Position numbers and translations under genes: made by a program | From: Bacteroidales bacterium | GTDB taxonomy: Bacteria; Bacteroidota; Bacteroidia; Bacteroidales; JAIPAH01 | Direction: 5' to 3' | Assembly (NCBI GenBank): GCA_021740175.1 | Contig: JAIPAH010000007.1 | Coordinates: forward strand, 1-45,594 | Length of the DNA stretch: 45,594 nucleotides | Shown here: positions 28,806 to 38,911 of the stretch, piece by piece | Numbering within the stretch: position 1 is the first letter of the stretch | Layout of the letters: each line of letters opens with the position of its first letter | Notes under the pieces: model-generated | Databases searched by the model: none | Told to the model about the DNA's origin: nothing | The model's input: only the letters and a program-made list of their open reading frames with translations

Positions 28806-31800
28806 TTATAATGATATATTTAATCCCAGTGAATAACTTGTTGGGATGGGTATGGTATTAATATCGGTACGTTCCGGGTCCGGACCGGTAAATTCTTCTG
28901 TGCTCATCCAGAAAAGATTCTCAGCCATCAAATAAATTCTCATATTATCAAATCCGATTTTATTACTGACGTTATCGGGCAGGTTGTAACCCAGCTGCAG
29001 ATTTCTGATTTTAAAATACGAAGCATTTACCATAAAGTAGTCAGACGTCCGGGTTTCATTATTCGGATCGGCCAATGTTAATGCCGGGATGTCTGAGTCT
29101 TTATTTTGAGGCGTCCAGGCATCCAGCGTTCCGGGACCTACGTTATCGCGTCCTCTTATAAATTCATTATAATAGGTGTAGACATCGAAGCCTGTTTTGT
29201 CTGCCACTCCCGATCCAAACATGGATAGATCAAAGTTTTTGTACTCCAGCTGTATATTCAGGCCATACTCAAGACCCGGGAGAGTGGTTCCCAAAAACTT
29301 TTGGTCAAGGGCATCTATTTTGCCGTCATTATTCAGGTCTTTGTAACGTATTCTTCCCGGACCGGCTCCTACCTGGTCGGCATGGGATTCCACCTCTTCC
29401 TGGTTTTGGAAGATTCCATCCGTCTCATATCCGAATATGGATAATTCAGACTCTCCGAGAATGGATTTTTCAGCATTACCGGGATAAGCTGCACGCACTT
29501 CTTCCGGAAGCTCAGTAATTTTATCTTTGAAGTGGCTAAAGCTTAATCCAACCATGTATTTAAAACCATTATCATTGCCACCTCGGTAATTCAAACTGAA
29601 TTCCCAACCTTTGTTTTCTTTAGTGGCACCATTCACCCATTTCATCTGACCTTCGCCAACGGAAGATGCGACAGGAGGCTGGATGAGGATATCTTCCGTT
29701 TCGCGGAAAAAGTAGTCGAAAGCCCCCATTAATTTGCTTTCCATGATGCTAAAGTCCACACCGACGTTGATTTCTTCCGTGGTTTCCCACTTCAGGGAAG
29801 GGTTGGCTGCCTGGACAGAGACAAATCCGGATGGAAGGTTCCCTGAATTGGCTCCTGAGATGTCATAAGCGGTGCCTACGTTCCAATACTGGTCAAAGAA
29901 GCCTACATGACCGACACTTGAAACTTGTGCTGCTGTGGCACCGTATCTCGGAGCAAAAAGCCCGAGGCTGGCATATTCTCCTATATCCTGGTTACCTACA
30001 CGTCCGGCACCTGCACGGAGCTTCAGGTCTGATAACCAGTCAAAGCTATCCATGAAGGATTCATCACTGATACGCCATCCTAAGGTGGCAGCCGGAAAGA
30101 TACCATATCTATTGTCTTCACCAAAACGAGAAGACCCATCACGTCTTATTGTAAGGGAGGCAAGATATTTTTTCTTATAATTCCAGTTAATCTTACCAAA
30201 TTGTGATAACAGGCGACTATTTGCAGCGGTACCACGACTGTTTCCGTTACCTGTACCTGCACTTAAAACAAAATAATCTTCTGTTTGTACAGCAAAATCT
30301 TCTTTATATGCTGTAACATCACTATAATCTTCTGTAACGGTCTCTAAACCCAATAAAACACTAAAATTATTGTCTTCGATATCGAACGTATAATTTAATG
30401 TGTTTGACCAAGAGATGCTTTTAAACCGGCTTGTTACGTTAGTAAGACTATTCACGTCGCGAGCAATAAAGCCCTCAGTAAAACGCTGCTCGATATCTTT
30501 GTCTTTAATTGTCGAATAATCAATACCAAGGTTGGTTTTTATTTTCAACCCATCAATTAATTCGGCTTCTGCAAACACATTACCGAAAAGGAAAGTTCTG
30601 TTGGTATTATCCCAGCGGTTTATATATTGCATATGAACAGGGTTGTTACGGTCAGAATATCCTGAACCTAAAGGACCTGCATACTCCCCATCTTTGGTGC
30701 GAACAGGAATAGTTGGCGCCAATGTGACCGCCAATCCCGGAGTCGGAGCACTACCAAGGTCAGGAGTTTCCAGCGTTTCATTAGATGAAACCCCTTCCAT
30801 ATTCATCCCGAATTGCACCTTGTCATCAAACGTTTTTGCTTGTGCATTCAGCCTGGCATTGATGCGGTCGTAATTGGTGTATTTCAGAATACCACTGTTC
30901 TTAATGTAACCCAGGTCGAGTAAGGCTGATGCTTTGTTGTTGCCTCCGCTAATGGTAAGGCTGTTATTCGTAACGTACCCTGTCTCGTATGTAGCTTCCT
31001 GCCAGTTGGTATTACCTGCCGGAACATTTTCATTTCCTCCCACATAAGGCTTTACCTTCACTTCGTTGAGGACAGGGTTGTCGAAATCGCCATTCCAGTC
31101 AAATTCATATATCTCGCCATAACCACTGGCCGGATCCACCCCGTCGTTAACCGATGCCCGCCATAAAGCTTCACCGCGGCCTTCGGCATCCAGCATATCA
31201 TATCTCTGGGGCTTTTCCGTTTGCATGGAGACGTGGGAGTTAAACTCCACTTTTACGCCCCCCTCGTTTTGAGAGCCGTCTTTTGTTTCTACAATAATAA
31301 CTCCGTTAGAAGCCCGGGCTCCATATACCGAGGATGCCGATGCATCTTTCAGAACCTGTACTGAAGAGATAGAACCGGGGCTAAGACTTTGAAAAACTTC
31401 CGGACGTTTGGTAGGGATTCCATCGATAATGTACAAGGGATTGTTATCTCCAAGCGTATTTACTCCTCTAACCAGTACGGTATTGTTTGATCCAGTCGGA
31501 GAGCCGGTTTTTTCAATATACAATCCCGGGACACGACCCTGCAAAGCCTGCATAGGGTTCCCCGAACTGGCGCTTACTTCATCGATATCCTCTATTGGCA
31601 TGGTTTCGATAGCGCCTGTTAAGTCCGCTTTTTTTTGGATTTGGTAACCAACGACAACGATCTCATCCAAACCGGTAGCTTTTCTTGTAAGCTGAACATT
31701 GATGACCTTTTGCCCGGCTACATCGACTCGCCTCGTTTCCATCCCAACATACGAATAAACCAAAATGCCATCGGAAGGAATGTCTTTCAGGTTATACTCC

Positions 31801-31997
31801 CCAGCATTATCAGTGATAGTTCCTTGTGTTGTTCCTTTCAGAACTACACTGACTCCCGGAATGGGCTCCTGTTTTTCGTTTGTGACCTTACCGGAAATAT
31901 CCACCTCCTGGGCGAATGTCACCATAGGAAATAGTATCAGAACATATACTATCCAATTTTTAGTGCATTTCCGTAATGTTAGTAAAATTTTTCTCAT
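28806..31997 (-). CDS. SusC/RagA TonB-linked outer-membrane protein; start moved from 32024 to 31997
   Basis: MRKILLTLRKC..., VDISGKVTNEKQEPIPGVSVVLKGTTQGTITDNAGEYNL; plug GVNTLGDNNPLYIIDGIPTKRPEVFQSLSPGSISSVQVLKDASASSVYGARASNGVIIV. Confidence 0.96.
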   Translation of the reverse strand: MRKILLTLRKCTKNWIVYVLILFPMVTFAQEVDISGKVTNEKQEPIPGVSVVLKGTTQGTITDNAGEYNLKDIPSDGILVYSYVGMETRRVDVAGQKVINVQLTRKATGLDEIVVVGYQIQKKADLTGAIETMPIEDIDEVSASSGNPMQALQGRVPGLYIEKTGSPTGSNNTVLVRGVNTLGDNNPLYIIDGIPTKRPEVFQSLSPGSISSVQVLKDASASSVYGARASNGVIIVETKDGSQNEGGVKVEFNSHVSMQTEKPQRYDMLDAEGRGEALWRASVNDGVDPASGYGEIYEFDWNGDFDNPVLNEVKVKPYVGGNENVPAGNTNWQEATYETGYVTNNSLTISGGNNKASALLDLGYIKNSGILKYTNYDRINARLNAQAKTFDDKVQFGMNMEGVSSNETLETPDLGSAPTPGLAVTLAPTIPVRTKDGEYAGPLGSGYSDRNNPVHMQYINRWDNTNRTFLFGNVFAEAELIDGLKIKTNLGIDYSTIKDKDIEQRFTEGFIARDVNSLTNVTSRFKSISWSNTLNYTFDIEDNNFSVLLGLETVTEDYSDVTAYKEDFAVQTEDYFVLSAGTGNGNSRGTAANSRLLSQFGKINWNYKKKYLASLTIRRDGSSRFGEDNRYGIFPAATLGWRISDESFMDSFDWLSDLKLRAGAGRVGNQDIGEYASLGLFAPRYGATAAQVSSVGHVGFFDQYWNVGTAYDISGANSGNLPSGFVSVQAANPSLKWETTEEINVGVDFSIMESKLMGAFDYFFRETEDILIQPPVASSVGEGQMKWVNGATKENKGWEFSLNYRGGNDNGFKYMVGLSFSHFKDKITELPEEVRAAYPGNAEKSILGESELSIFGYETDGIFQNQEEVESHADQVGAGPGRIRYKDLNNDGKIDALDQKFLGTTLPGLEYGLNIQLEYKNFDLSMFGSGVADKTGFDVYTYYNEFIRGRDNVGPGTLDAWTPQNKDSDIPALTLADPNNETRTSDYFMVNASYFKIRNLQLGYNLPDNVSNKIGFDNMRIYLMAENLFWMSTEEFTGPDPERTDINTIPIPTSYSLGLNISL

Positions 31998-32154
31998 AGT
32001 AGATATAATTAATTTAGTTAGCAATAAAATTAGTTATCGTCCAAGAAATCACTACATGCAATGTTCGATTTCTTCAAACGTTTGCATTTTTCGGTAAAAA
32101 AAATGGTACCGGATTTCAGTGGACTGCTTAAAAGTTGTTTTCATAAGTCTTGAC

Positions 32155-32292
32155 TTTTGTTACTTTTAATTTGATGCCGAAATTATATCGGTGATAGGCT
32201 CTTGTGTTAGTTCTTAGGTTACAAAGAGTATCAATTTTGTTACTTTTTCGGGCATCCTGATAATTATGTTACAAGACTTATACTTATGTTAC
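32155..32292 (+). promoter_or_regulatory. Cluster of direct repeats TT(T/A)(T/G)GTTAC in the susC upstream region; candidate AraC/HTCS binding sites
   Basis: TTTTGTTAC 32155-32163; TTAGGTTAC 32214-32222; TTTTGTTAC 32235-32243; TTATGTTAC 32264-32272; TTATGTTAC 32284-32292. Start-to-start spacing 21 bp and 20 bp in the last two pairs. Confidence 0.5.
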
Positions 32293-32481
32293 CGGATGGT
32301 AAACTAAAGGGAGGGTGTATTAACTATACTCAATACAAATTATCGGGGAGATTTTTGTTTTTTTTATCTAAAATTATGTGCATGCCAAATTAATGCTTAC
32401 CTTAAACGAATAGCTGAAGTTACCCCATCTATAATGTAAGATAATGGATTTTCAGTAAATCTACTTTTAAGGGAGGCTTGT

Positions 32482-35400
32482 ATGGAAACAAATTTTCTGG
32501 GAATTGATATCGGTTCGGTGGCGATAGGTGTTGCATTAGTGGATGTGCATAACCGGATTATTCACACAGATTATACTATTCATAAGGGACAGATACGGAA
32601 GCATTTGTTGCGAATGCTCAAAGGGATCGAGTTAAGCAATATCCAAACCATAGGTTATACATCTTCAACGCCCTCCATAATTAAAGGGGGAAAGACTGTT
32701 GACACCAGGGTTTCATATATCACTGCCGCTAAACATTTTCACCCCGAGATCAGGTCTTTATTAATAATCGGCGCGGAGAAATTCGGGCTGGTTACTTTTG
32801 ACGAGCACGGGGAATACCGAAACTACAAATCCAATTCTTCCTGCGCAGCGGGCACGGGTAATTTTCTTGATCAGCAATCGGAACGGCTCAATCTTCAGAG
32901 CATTGAGGAATTCAGCAAGCTGGCGTATGAGAACGAGGGAGGATTCCCTAAAATCGCCTCGCGGTGTGCTGTGTTTGCTAAGACAGACCTCATTCATGCC
33001 CAGCAGGAGGGGTATGCCGTCGGTGAGATATGCGACGGCTTGTCGTATGGGCTGGCAAAGAATATCGTTGATGCCGTTTTTCAGGATAATGCTGCATCAA
33101 ATGTGGTGGCAGCCGGTGGCGTGGCCTTAAATAAGGCTGTTATCGATCATATTGAAAAACTCACCGGGCGTGAAATTTCCGTGGATAACTATGCTCACGT
33201 TTACGGAGCCATAGGAGCTGCAATAAATGGAAGGGAAGACGGTTCAAATATTGAAAAGGAACTGCACGGCGCTGAAGATTTATTGCTTCCTGAGAAGCAC
33301 GAAAAGAACTATGATCATCCGCCGTTGCAATTAAAATGGTCCGATTATCCTGACTTTGAATCGCATAGAAGATACGAGTTCCGGTCAGACCGGTTCCCGG
33401 CCATGACGGCCGTTGAGGTTGACGACTATTTATCGGGCGAAAATCAAAACCCGGGCAAGGTATACCTGGGCATCGACATTGGCTCGACCAGCACGAAAGC
33501 GGTGTTGATAGACAATAACAAGGAGGTGCTGGCCGGATTTTATACCCGCACTTCCGGCCAACCGTTACGTGCCGTACAGGTGATTTTTGAAGCCATAAGT
33601 GATTTTGCCCGGAAGCGAAATGCTGATTTTACCATCGCGGGTTGTGGCACTACCGGTTCGGGGAGGAAGTTTACGGGAAAAATTATCGGGGCGGATATTA
33701 TGCCCGATGAAATCACAGCCCATGCCAGGGCAGCCTGGGAGCTGGATCGCGACACCGACACCATTATCGAGATCGGCGGGCAGGACTCCAAGTTTACGAT
33801 GATGCGCAATGGAATGGTTACTTTTTCGGTGATGAATAATATTTGCGCTGCCGGAACAGGAAGCTTTATTGAAGAACAAGCCAAGAAGCTAAAATGTCCG
33901 CTGGATGAATATGCCGAACGGGTTAAACATGTCTGGTCACCAATGGCTAGTGACCGCTGTACCGTATTTATGGAGCGCGACCTGAATTATTATCTTATGG
34001 CAGGCTACTCGGCTGATGAAATCCTGGGAGCGGTTTTACACTCCACCCGCGAGAATTATCTGACCAAAGTGGCGGTCCAGGGATACATCGGGGATAAGAT
34101 ATTTTTCCAGGGGGCTACGGCGAAAAACAAAGCCCTGGTGGCTGCCTTTGAGCAAAAACTACAAAAGCCCATCATGGTTTCCCGCTATTGCCACCTGACC
34201 GGCGCTCTGGGCGTGGCCCTCGAAGTCTGCGATCAGCCGGTTGAGCATACGAAATTCAGGGGAATCGACCTTTACAGGAAATCCATCCCGGTTCGAACTG
34301 AAGTCTGTGAATTATGTACCAACCACTGCAAACTTAAAGTTGCCGAAATCGACGGGCAAATAGAAGCCTACGGGTTTTTGTGCGGAAGGGATTACCATAC
34401 CGACAAGTATGTGAGCAACAAATCTGCCGGATTTGAGCTGATCCCTGAAACAAAAAAGTTATTCCGCTTTAAACCGGAATCTGAAAACAAAAGATTGACC
34501 ATTGGCATCCCGGCCGGCTTGCATCTCTATGAAGAATTGCTGTTCTGGCGGAAATTTTTTGATTCGTTTTCCATAAAAACGATAACAAGCGAAAAATATA
34601 ATACCCCTGTGAAAGACGGTAAGAAAATGTGCGGGGCAGAGTTTTGTGCTCCGATAGCTGCCATGCACGGGCATGTGGATTATCTGAAAGACAAAGCGGA
34701 TTACATTTTTCTGCCCGTTTACATGCAAGAGCCGGGGGATATTAAAATGAAGGACCAATATTGTTACTATACGCAATTCAGCTCATCGATTATCGCGGTA
34801 CAGGATCAATTTGATTTTAAAAATAAGCTCCTGACCCCCGTATTGAAAACCACGCATGGGGAGCTTTCTATGCGTATCGAATTGTTCAGGGTTTTAAAGT
34901 CTATCGGATTAAACGAGCTGGAATTTATTGAGGTGAGCCGGGCCTATAAAAAAGCCAAAGAAGAGGTCCAATCGGTTAAGGAAAAATGGCGGGGCCTTTA
35001 TCGGAAAGAGACAGAAGGGATGGACGACATCCATGTGATGTTACTGGGTCGCCCTTATACGGTTTTATCACCGGTGATGAACAGCAATATCCCCGAGGCC
35101 ATCGAGAAATTAGGCGTAAAGACATTCTTTATGGATATGATTTCTGATAACCATGATGAAATATCAGTAGCGGACGAATTGATCAAAACGGTAAAATGGA
35201 GGTTTGCCTCCAAGATTCTCCATGCGGCTGAAAAAGCGGCAAGAACCGAAAACTGCTACCCGGTGCTGGTGACCTCCTTCAAATGCACGCCGGATTCTTT
35301 TGTTATCGAATATTTCAAAGAAATCCTCGATGCCTACGAAAAACCCTATCTTATCCTGCAGCTCGATGAGCATGATTCCATGGTGGGTTACGAAACCCGC

Positions 35401-36819
35401 ATTGAATCAGCGATCAGGGCCTTCCGAAATCATCATAAAAGGCAAAAATCCAAAACAAAAAACGAAGCACCTATTAAGAGCGGCGACCAGACCTCCGGCC
35501 CATCATGGCAGGAGCACATCAAATCGCTTGTTCGTGAAGCTTCAAGCACTCTCAAGTCGCCATCTTTCGATTTTAAGGAGCTCAGGAATAGTATTCAGCA
35601 GAATAAAATGCAGGCCAACAATCTGTTTCATTCCATCTTTTCCGGAGCAGATAAATTAAAGGACAAGACCTTATTGTTACCTTCATGGGACGATACGGTG
35701 TGTCCGTTGCTGGAAGCCGTGATGCTGAACAGCGGTATCAATGCCCGGCTGGTCAGCAGCACGAATAATTCCATACAACGCAGTTTGAGCATGAATACGG
35801 GCCAATGCCTGCCTTTGAATATTATTGTCCAGAATGCCATTGATTACATGCGGTCAAACCAGCTAGACCCTGCCGAAACAGCACTATGGCTGGTTAAATC
35901 ACCGCTTTCATGCAATCTCAGCATGTTCCCTTACTACACAAGAACGTTGTTGGACAATTATGGAGAAGGAATGGAGCAGGCCCAGGTTTATTTGGGGGAG
36001 GTCATTTTCTATGATATTTCATTGCCCACGGCCATCAATTCATACCTTGCTTTTATGTTTGGCGGATTTGTCCGAAAGATCGGATGCAGTATCCGTCCTT
36101 ATGAAAAACATAAGGGAGAAACCGACAAGGTCATAGATAAAGCGCTGGCCCTTTTGTATGATACCTTCCGGTATGGTAAATCGAAGGAGCAGGCGCTGGA
36201 GCAAATTGTCAGCGATTTTCAGGCCATTGAGACCGAAAAGCATGAACGCCCAAGGGTAGCCATATTCGGTGACTTGTTTGTAAGGGATAATGACCTTATG
36301 AACCAGCATCTGATTAAAACGGTGGAAGAACACGGCGGGGAAGTCATTACAACACCGTACAACGAATACATTAAGGCTTTTATTAATCCTTATATGAAGA
36401 GACTTTTTAAGGAAGGGCGATATTGGGAATATGCCAGGCACAAGTTTTTATCATCTTTGATCCCATTGGTAGAAGAAAAATACCGCAAGTACTTCCAGCC
36501 GTTTAATGGTCATGAAACCGGGATATCATCAAAAGAAACCGATGAGTGGCTGAATAAATTCGGGTTAAGTATCTTTCACAGGGGGGAATCGCTGGAGAAT
36601 ATTCTGAAAATCCATAAGCTGACCAAACAGTATCCTGACCTGGACCTGTTCATCCAGACCAATCCGGCCTATTGCTGTCCCTCCCTGGTAACCGAGGCGA
36701 TGACCTCAAAGATCGAAGAGGTAACCGGTGTGCCGGTTGTAACGATTGAATACGACGGAACTGCGGGGATTAAGAATGAAGACATCGTGCCCTACTTAAA
36801 ATACCGAAAGAAGAGGTGA
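32482..36819 (+). CDS. Large acyl-CoA dehydratase activase-related protein: two BadF/BadG-type ASKHA ATPase modules, DUF2229-like region, C-terminal dehydratase-like domain
   Basis: 1445 aa; GIDIGSVAIGVALVD...SSCAAGTGNFLDQQ; second module GIDIGSTSTKAVLID...NNICAAGTGSFIEEQ; CELCTNHCKLKV; C-terminal QTNPAYCCPSLVTEAM. Confidence 0.9.
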   Translation: METNFLGIDIGSVAIGVALVDVHNRIIHTDYTIHKGQIRKHLLRMLKGIELSNIQTIGYTSSTPSIIKGGKTVDTRVSYITAAKHFHPEIRSLLIIGAEKFGLVTFDEHGEYRNYKSNSSCAAGTGNFLDQQSERLNLQSIEEFSKLAYENEGGFPKIASRCAVFAKTDLIHAQQEGYAVGEICDGLSYGLAKNIVDAVFQDNAASNVVAAGGVALNKAVIDHIEKLTGREISVDNYAHVYGAIGAAINGREDGSNIEKELHGAEDLLLPEKHEKNYDHPPLQLKWSDYPDFESHRRYEFRSDRFPAMTAVEVDDYLSGENQNPGKVYLGIDIGSTSTKAVLIDNNKEVLAGFYTRTSGQPLRAVQVIFEAISDFARKRNADFTIAGCGTTGSGRKFTGKIIGADIMPDEITAHARAAWELDRDTDTIIEIGGQDSKFTMMRNGMVTFSVMNNICAAGTGSFIEEQAKKLKCPLDEYAERVKHVWSPMASDRCTVFMERDLNYYLMAGYSADEILGAVLHSTRENYLTKVAVQGYIGDKIFFQGATAKNKALVAAFEQKLQKPIMVSRYCHLTGALGVALEVCDQPVEHTKFRGIDLYRKSIPVRTEVCELCTNHCKLKVAEIDGQIEAYGFLCGRDYHTDKYVSNKSAGFELIPETKKLFRFKPESENKRLTIGIPAGLHLYEELLFWRKFFDSFSIKTITSEKYNTPVKDGKKMCGAEFCAPIAAMHGHVDYLKDKADYIFLPVYMQEPGDIKMKDQYCYYTQFSSSIIAVQDQFDFKNKLLTPVLKTTHGELSMRIELFRVLKSIGLNELEFIEVSRAYKKAKEEVQSVKEKWRGLYRKETEGMDDIHVMLLGRPYTVLSPVMNSNIPEAIEKLGVKTFFMDMISDNHDEISVADELIKTVKWRFASKILHAAEKAARTENCYPVLVTSFKCTPDSFVIEYFKEILDAYEKPYLILQLDEHDSMVGYETRIESAIRAFRNHHKRQKSKTKNEAPIKSGDQTSGPSWQEHIKSLVREASSTLKSPSFDFKELRNSIQQNKMQANNLFHSIFSGADKLKDKTLLLPSWDDTVCPLLEAVMLNSGINARLVSSTNNSIQRSLSMNTGQCLPLNIIVQNAIDYMRSNQLDPAETALWLVKSPLSCNLSMFPYYTRTLLDNYGEGMEQAQVYLGEVIFYDISLPTAINSYLAFMFGGFVRKIGCSIRPYEKHKGETDKVIDKALALLYDTFRYGKSKEQALEQIVSDFQAIETEKHERPRVAIFGDLFVRDNDLMNQHLIKTVEEHGGEVITTPYNEYIKAFINPYMKRLFKEGRYWEYARHKFLSSLIPLVEEKYRKYFQPFNGHETGISSKETDEWLNKFGLSIFHRGESLENILKIHKLTKQYPDLDLFIQTNPAYCCPSLVTEAMTSKIEEVTGVPVVTIEYDGTAGIKNEDIVPYLKYRKKR

Positions 36820-36824
36820 TTGTT

Positions 36825-36862
36825 GCTTGTTCGTTGTTCGTTGTTCGTTGTTCCGTGTTCCT
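36825..36862. repeat. Short heptamer tandem repeat (TGTTCGT-type)
   Basis: ...TTGTTCGTTGTTCGTTGTTCGTTGTTCCGTGTTCC... immediately after the activase gene. Confidence 0.75.
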
Positions 36863-36900
36863 TGTTTGTCGCTTTTTGGCATCTGATGAAAAATGAGCCA

Positions 36901-37686
36901 TTATGTTTTATCGAAATTAATAAATGCTTTTAAAGCTTCGATGTGCATTTCAAGATAAAGATCGGGAAACCCTGAAGCACGTTCTTTTTTATCAACATTT
37001 TTTATTGCCCATTCAACTTTTTTGTACGCACTGCCCATTGCTGATCCTAATAAGGTAGAATCCTTAAATGCGGCTTTTTTGTAGTATATATTCGCTGTTG
37101 AATCCAGTGGATTGAGTTCGGTTAATCCGGACGGGCCAAACCTATGGATGAATGATTTTTCTATGTTACTCACCTGGGTGGCGCTTAACCATGCAGATGA
37201 TAAACTTACTTTAAAAAACCACGTTCCACACTCGTATAAAGTCATCCGGTAGTCTAAGAAATGGTCTGGGTTTATAATAGCTTTTAGGCCGTTACAAATG
37301 TATTTTTCTCCTTCATGTTTGATTGCGTATTGATCAACATTAACCTCCTTATCCATAATCGTATCAACAACGTGTAAAGCTTTAGAATATTCCGTTCTTA
37401 ATCGACCTTCCACTCCTTTGCCGGCAGGATAAATGTAAAGCGACACTTTTGTTTCAGAGTCTTTGTCCTTATAAGTTACCCCGACATAGCTATGGTCTTT
37501 CTCAAAAGAAATGACAGATTTTCTCACAAAACTATCGATTTGGGGTGGGAAAACCGTATTAGTGGGTTGATGAATATATTCCCCGTCTACATCCAACTCA
37601 GTTGTCCCATATCGCTGTGGTGTACATGAAAATATCACTGAAAACAGTAATAACCATAAAAAATAGGATTGAGGTTTGAAGTTCAT
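36901..37686 (-). CDS. Hypothetical lipoprotein
   Basis: 261 aa; MNFKPQSYFLWLLLFSVIFSCTPQRYG lipoprotein signal. Confidence 0.75.
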   Translation of the reverse strand: MNFKPQSYFLWLLLFSVIFSCTPQRYGTTELDVDGEYIHQPTNTVFPPQIDSFVRKSVISFEKDHSYVGVTYKDKDSETKVSLYIYPAGKGVEGRLRTEYSKALHVVDTIMDKEVNVDQYAIKHEGEKYICNGLKAIINPDHFLDYRMTLYECGTWFFKVSLSSAWLSATQVSNIEKSFIHRFGPSGLTELNPLDSTANIYYKKAAFKDSTLLGSAMGSAYKKVEWAIKNVDKKERASGFPDLYLEMHIEALKAFINFDKT

Positions 37687-37745
37687 GAGCGTATCCGATT
37701 TGTTTTATATAATTGTTTCAAACCATATTCACATACCCGGATTAC

Positions 37746-38609
37746 CTATTTGTTTTTCGGTGGCGTACATTTGATGAACTTGTCAAATAAATCGGTCTTT
37801 GATATATATTTATCAGCATCCCACGATTTACTTGACATTTCAATATTTATCAGACCGAAATAGTCCAAAAACCTGTCGAAAGTCCGTATTGAATAGCAGT
37901 TACCCAAATGTTCCTTTTTGGTCATAAATCGTGTAGGTGATTCGCCTTCAAATAAAGCAGGAAATGCTTTGAAGTATTTATCGGCATAAAAGGTATCTAA
38001 GCGTTTCTTATTGCCATAAATACTTAGCAGGATTAATGAGAACCCGGAGCCGAGTTGCCCGATTTGATTCTCTCCATACCCGTCGTAGTAAGCCCAATTG
38101 AATTTTGTTGCAAACGTATTTAAAATCAGCTTCAACAATTTATGGTTATCGGATATGGTTTTTTCACCGGCCTTGGTCAGGCTTAATATGCCTTTCCGTT
38201 TTTTAGCCAGGCCTGAGATTTCAGTCAGAATCCGGGTCAAATTAATCGACATAGAATCACTCTCCTTGTATAATTTTGCAATCCCGGATTCAATAAGGTC
38301 ATCCGTTAAAAAACGTTGCGAATAGATATCTGCCACAATTTTAGTCGGTAGGTAACCCTTTGCAGTAAGTTTCAGTTCACCTTTTTCAGCTATTATATCG
38401 GCTAAGTACTTGATCTGGTTCAGTATCGGTATCTTTTTATAATCCGAATCGGAGAGCTTTTGCAATTGTATGGGGCTTTCCGGCCCAAAAGTAAAATTCA
38501 AAACCTGATACATCTCAGCCGGAGAATATCCTTCAAATTCCGGAACACTTCGGTTGTTCTGTTCATGCATCACCTGGCTGATTTGTCTCTGTAATTCTTC
38601 GTAATCCAT
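37746..38609 (-). CDS. Hypothetical protein
   Basis: 287 aa uninterrupted ORF, MDYEELQRQISQVMHEQNNRSVPEFEGYSPAEMYQVLNF. Confidence 0.75.
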   Translation of the reverse strand: MDYEELQRQISQVMHEQNNRSVPEFEGYSPAEMYQVLNFTFGPESPIQLQKLSDSDYKKIPILNQIKYLADIIAEKGELKLTAKGYLPTKIVADIYSQRFLTDDLIESGIAKLYKESDSMSINLTRILTEISGLAKKRKGILSLTKAGEKTISDNHKLLKLILNTFATKFNWAYYDGYGENQIGQLGSGFSLILLSIYGNKKRLDTFYADKYFKAFPALFEGESPTRFMTKKEHLGNCYSIRTFDRFLDYFGLINIEMSSKSWDADKYISKTDLFDKFIKCTPPKNK

Positions 38610-38650
38610 GTTATTTTATTTTTTAAGGTTGATTCGTACTGTATGCCATG

Positions 38651-38709
38651 TAACTGCTGAGGATAATGAAGCCCCGGTTTGGCAGGCCTTCATTAGGGCT
38701 TAAATGTTA
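38651..38709. repeat. attC-like imperfect palindrome 1
   Basis: TAAC-TGCTGAGGA-TAATGAAG-core-CTTCATTA-GGGCTTAAAT-GTTA; overlaps the stop codon of ORF 38700-38909. Confidence 0.6.
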
Positions 38710-38909
38710 GTGGCTGCTGGTTTTTTTGTCTTTAATTTTGTTCCTATATTTTTTCTAATGGCAGCCAACCGTCCCTCTCTTAACTGAGAATGCTTTTCAT
38801 ACTCCTCATGCCTGTTATTACGTATATCACGCATCATTTTTACCGCGCCAAAGTCCTTATTTTTTTCATTTTCTTTAAATGTTCTCATTGCTCTTTCGAA
38901 ATTAAGCAT
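38700..38909 (-). CDS. Small hypothetical protein, very rich in charged residues
   Basis: 69 aa; ends ...AATNI* within the conserved AACATTTAAGC motif. Confidence 0.55.
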   Translation of the reverse strand: MLNFERAMRTFKENEKNKDFGAVKMMRDIRNNRHEEYEKHSQLREGRLAAIRKNIGTKLKTKKPAATNI

Positions 38910-38911
38910 TT

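Noticed and set aside
29831-30180. Plus-strand ORFs opposite susC, and similar antisense ORFs opposite other long genes
   Set aside because: Antisense shadows of strongly supported coding genes; translations lack family features.
36825-36862. Heptamer repeats as a CRISPR array
   Set aside because: Units are ~7 bp without spacers; only a microsatellite. No CRISPR array or cas gene was seen in the window.
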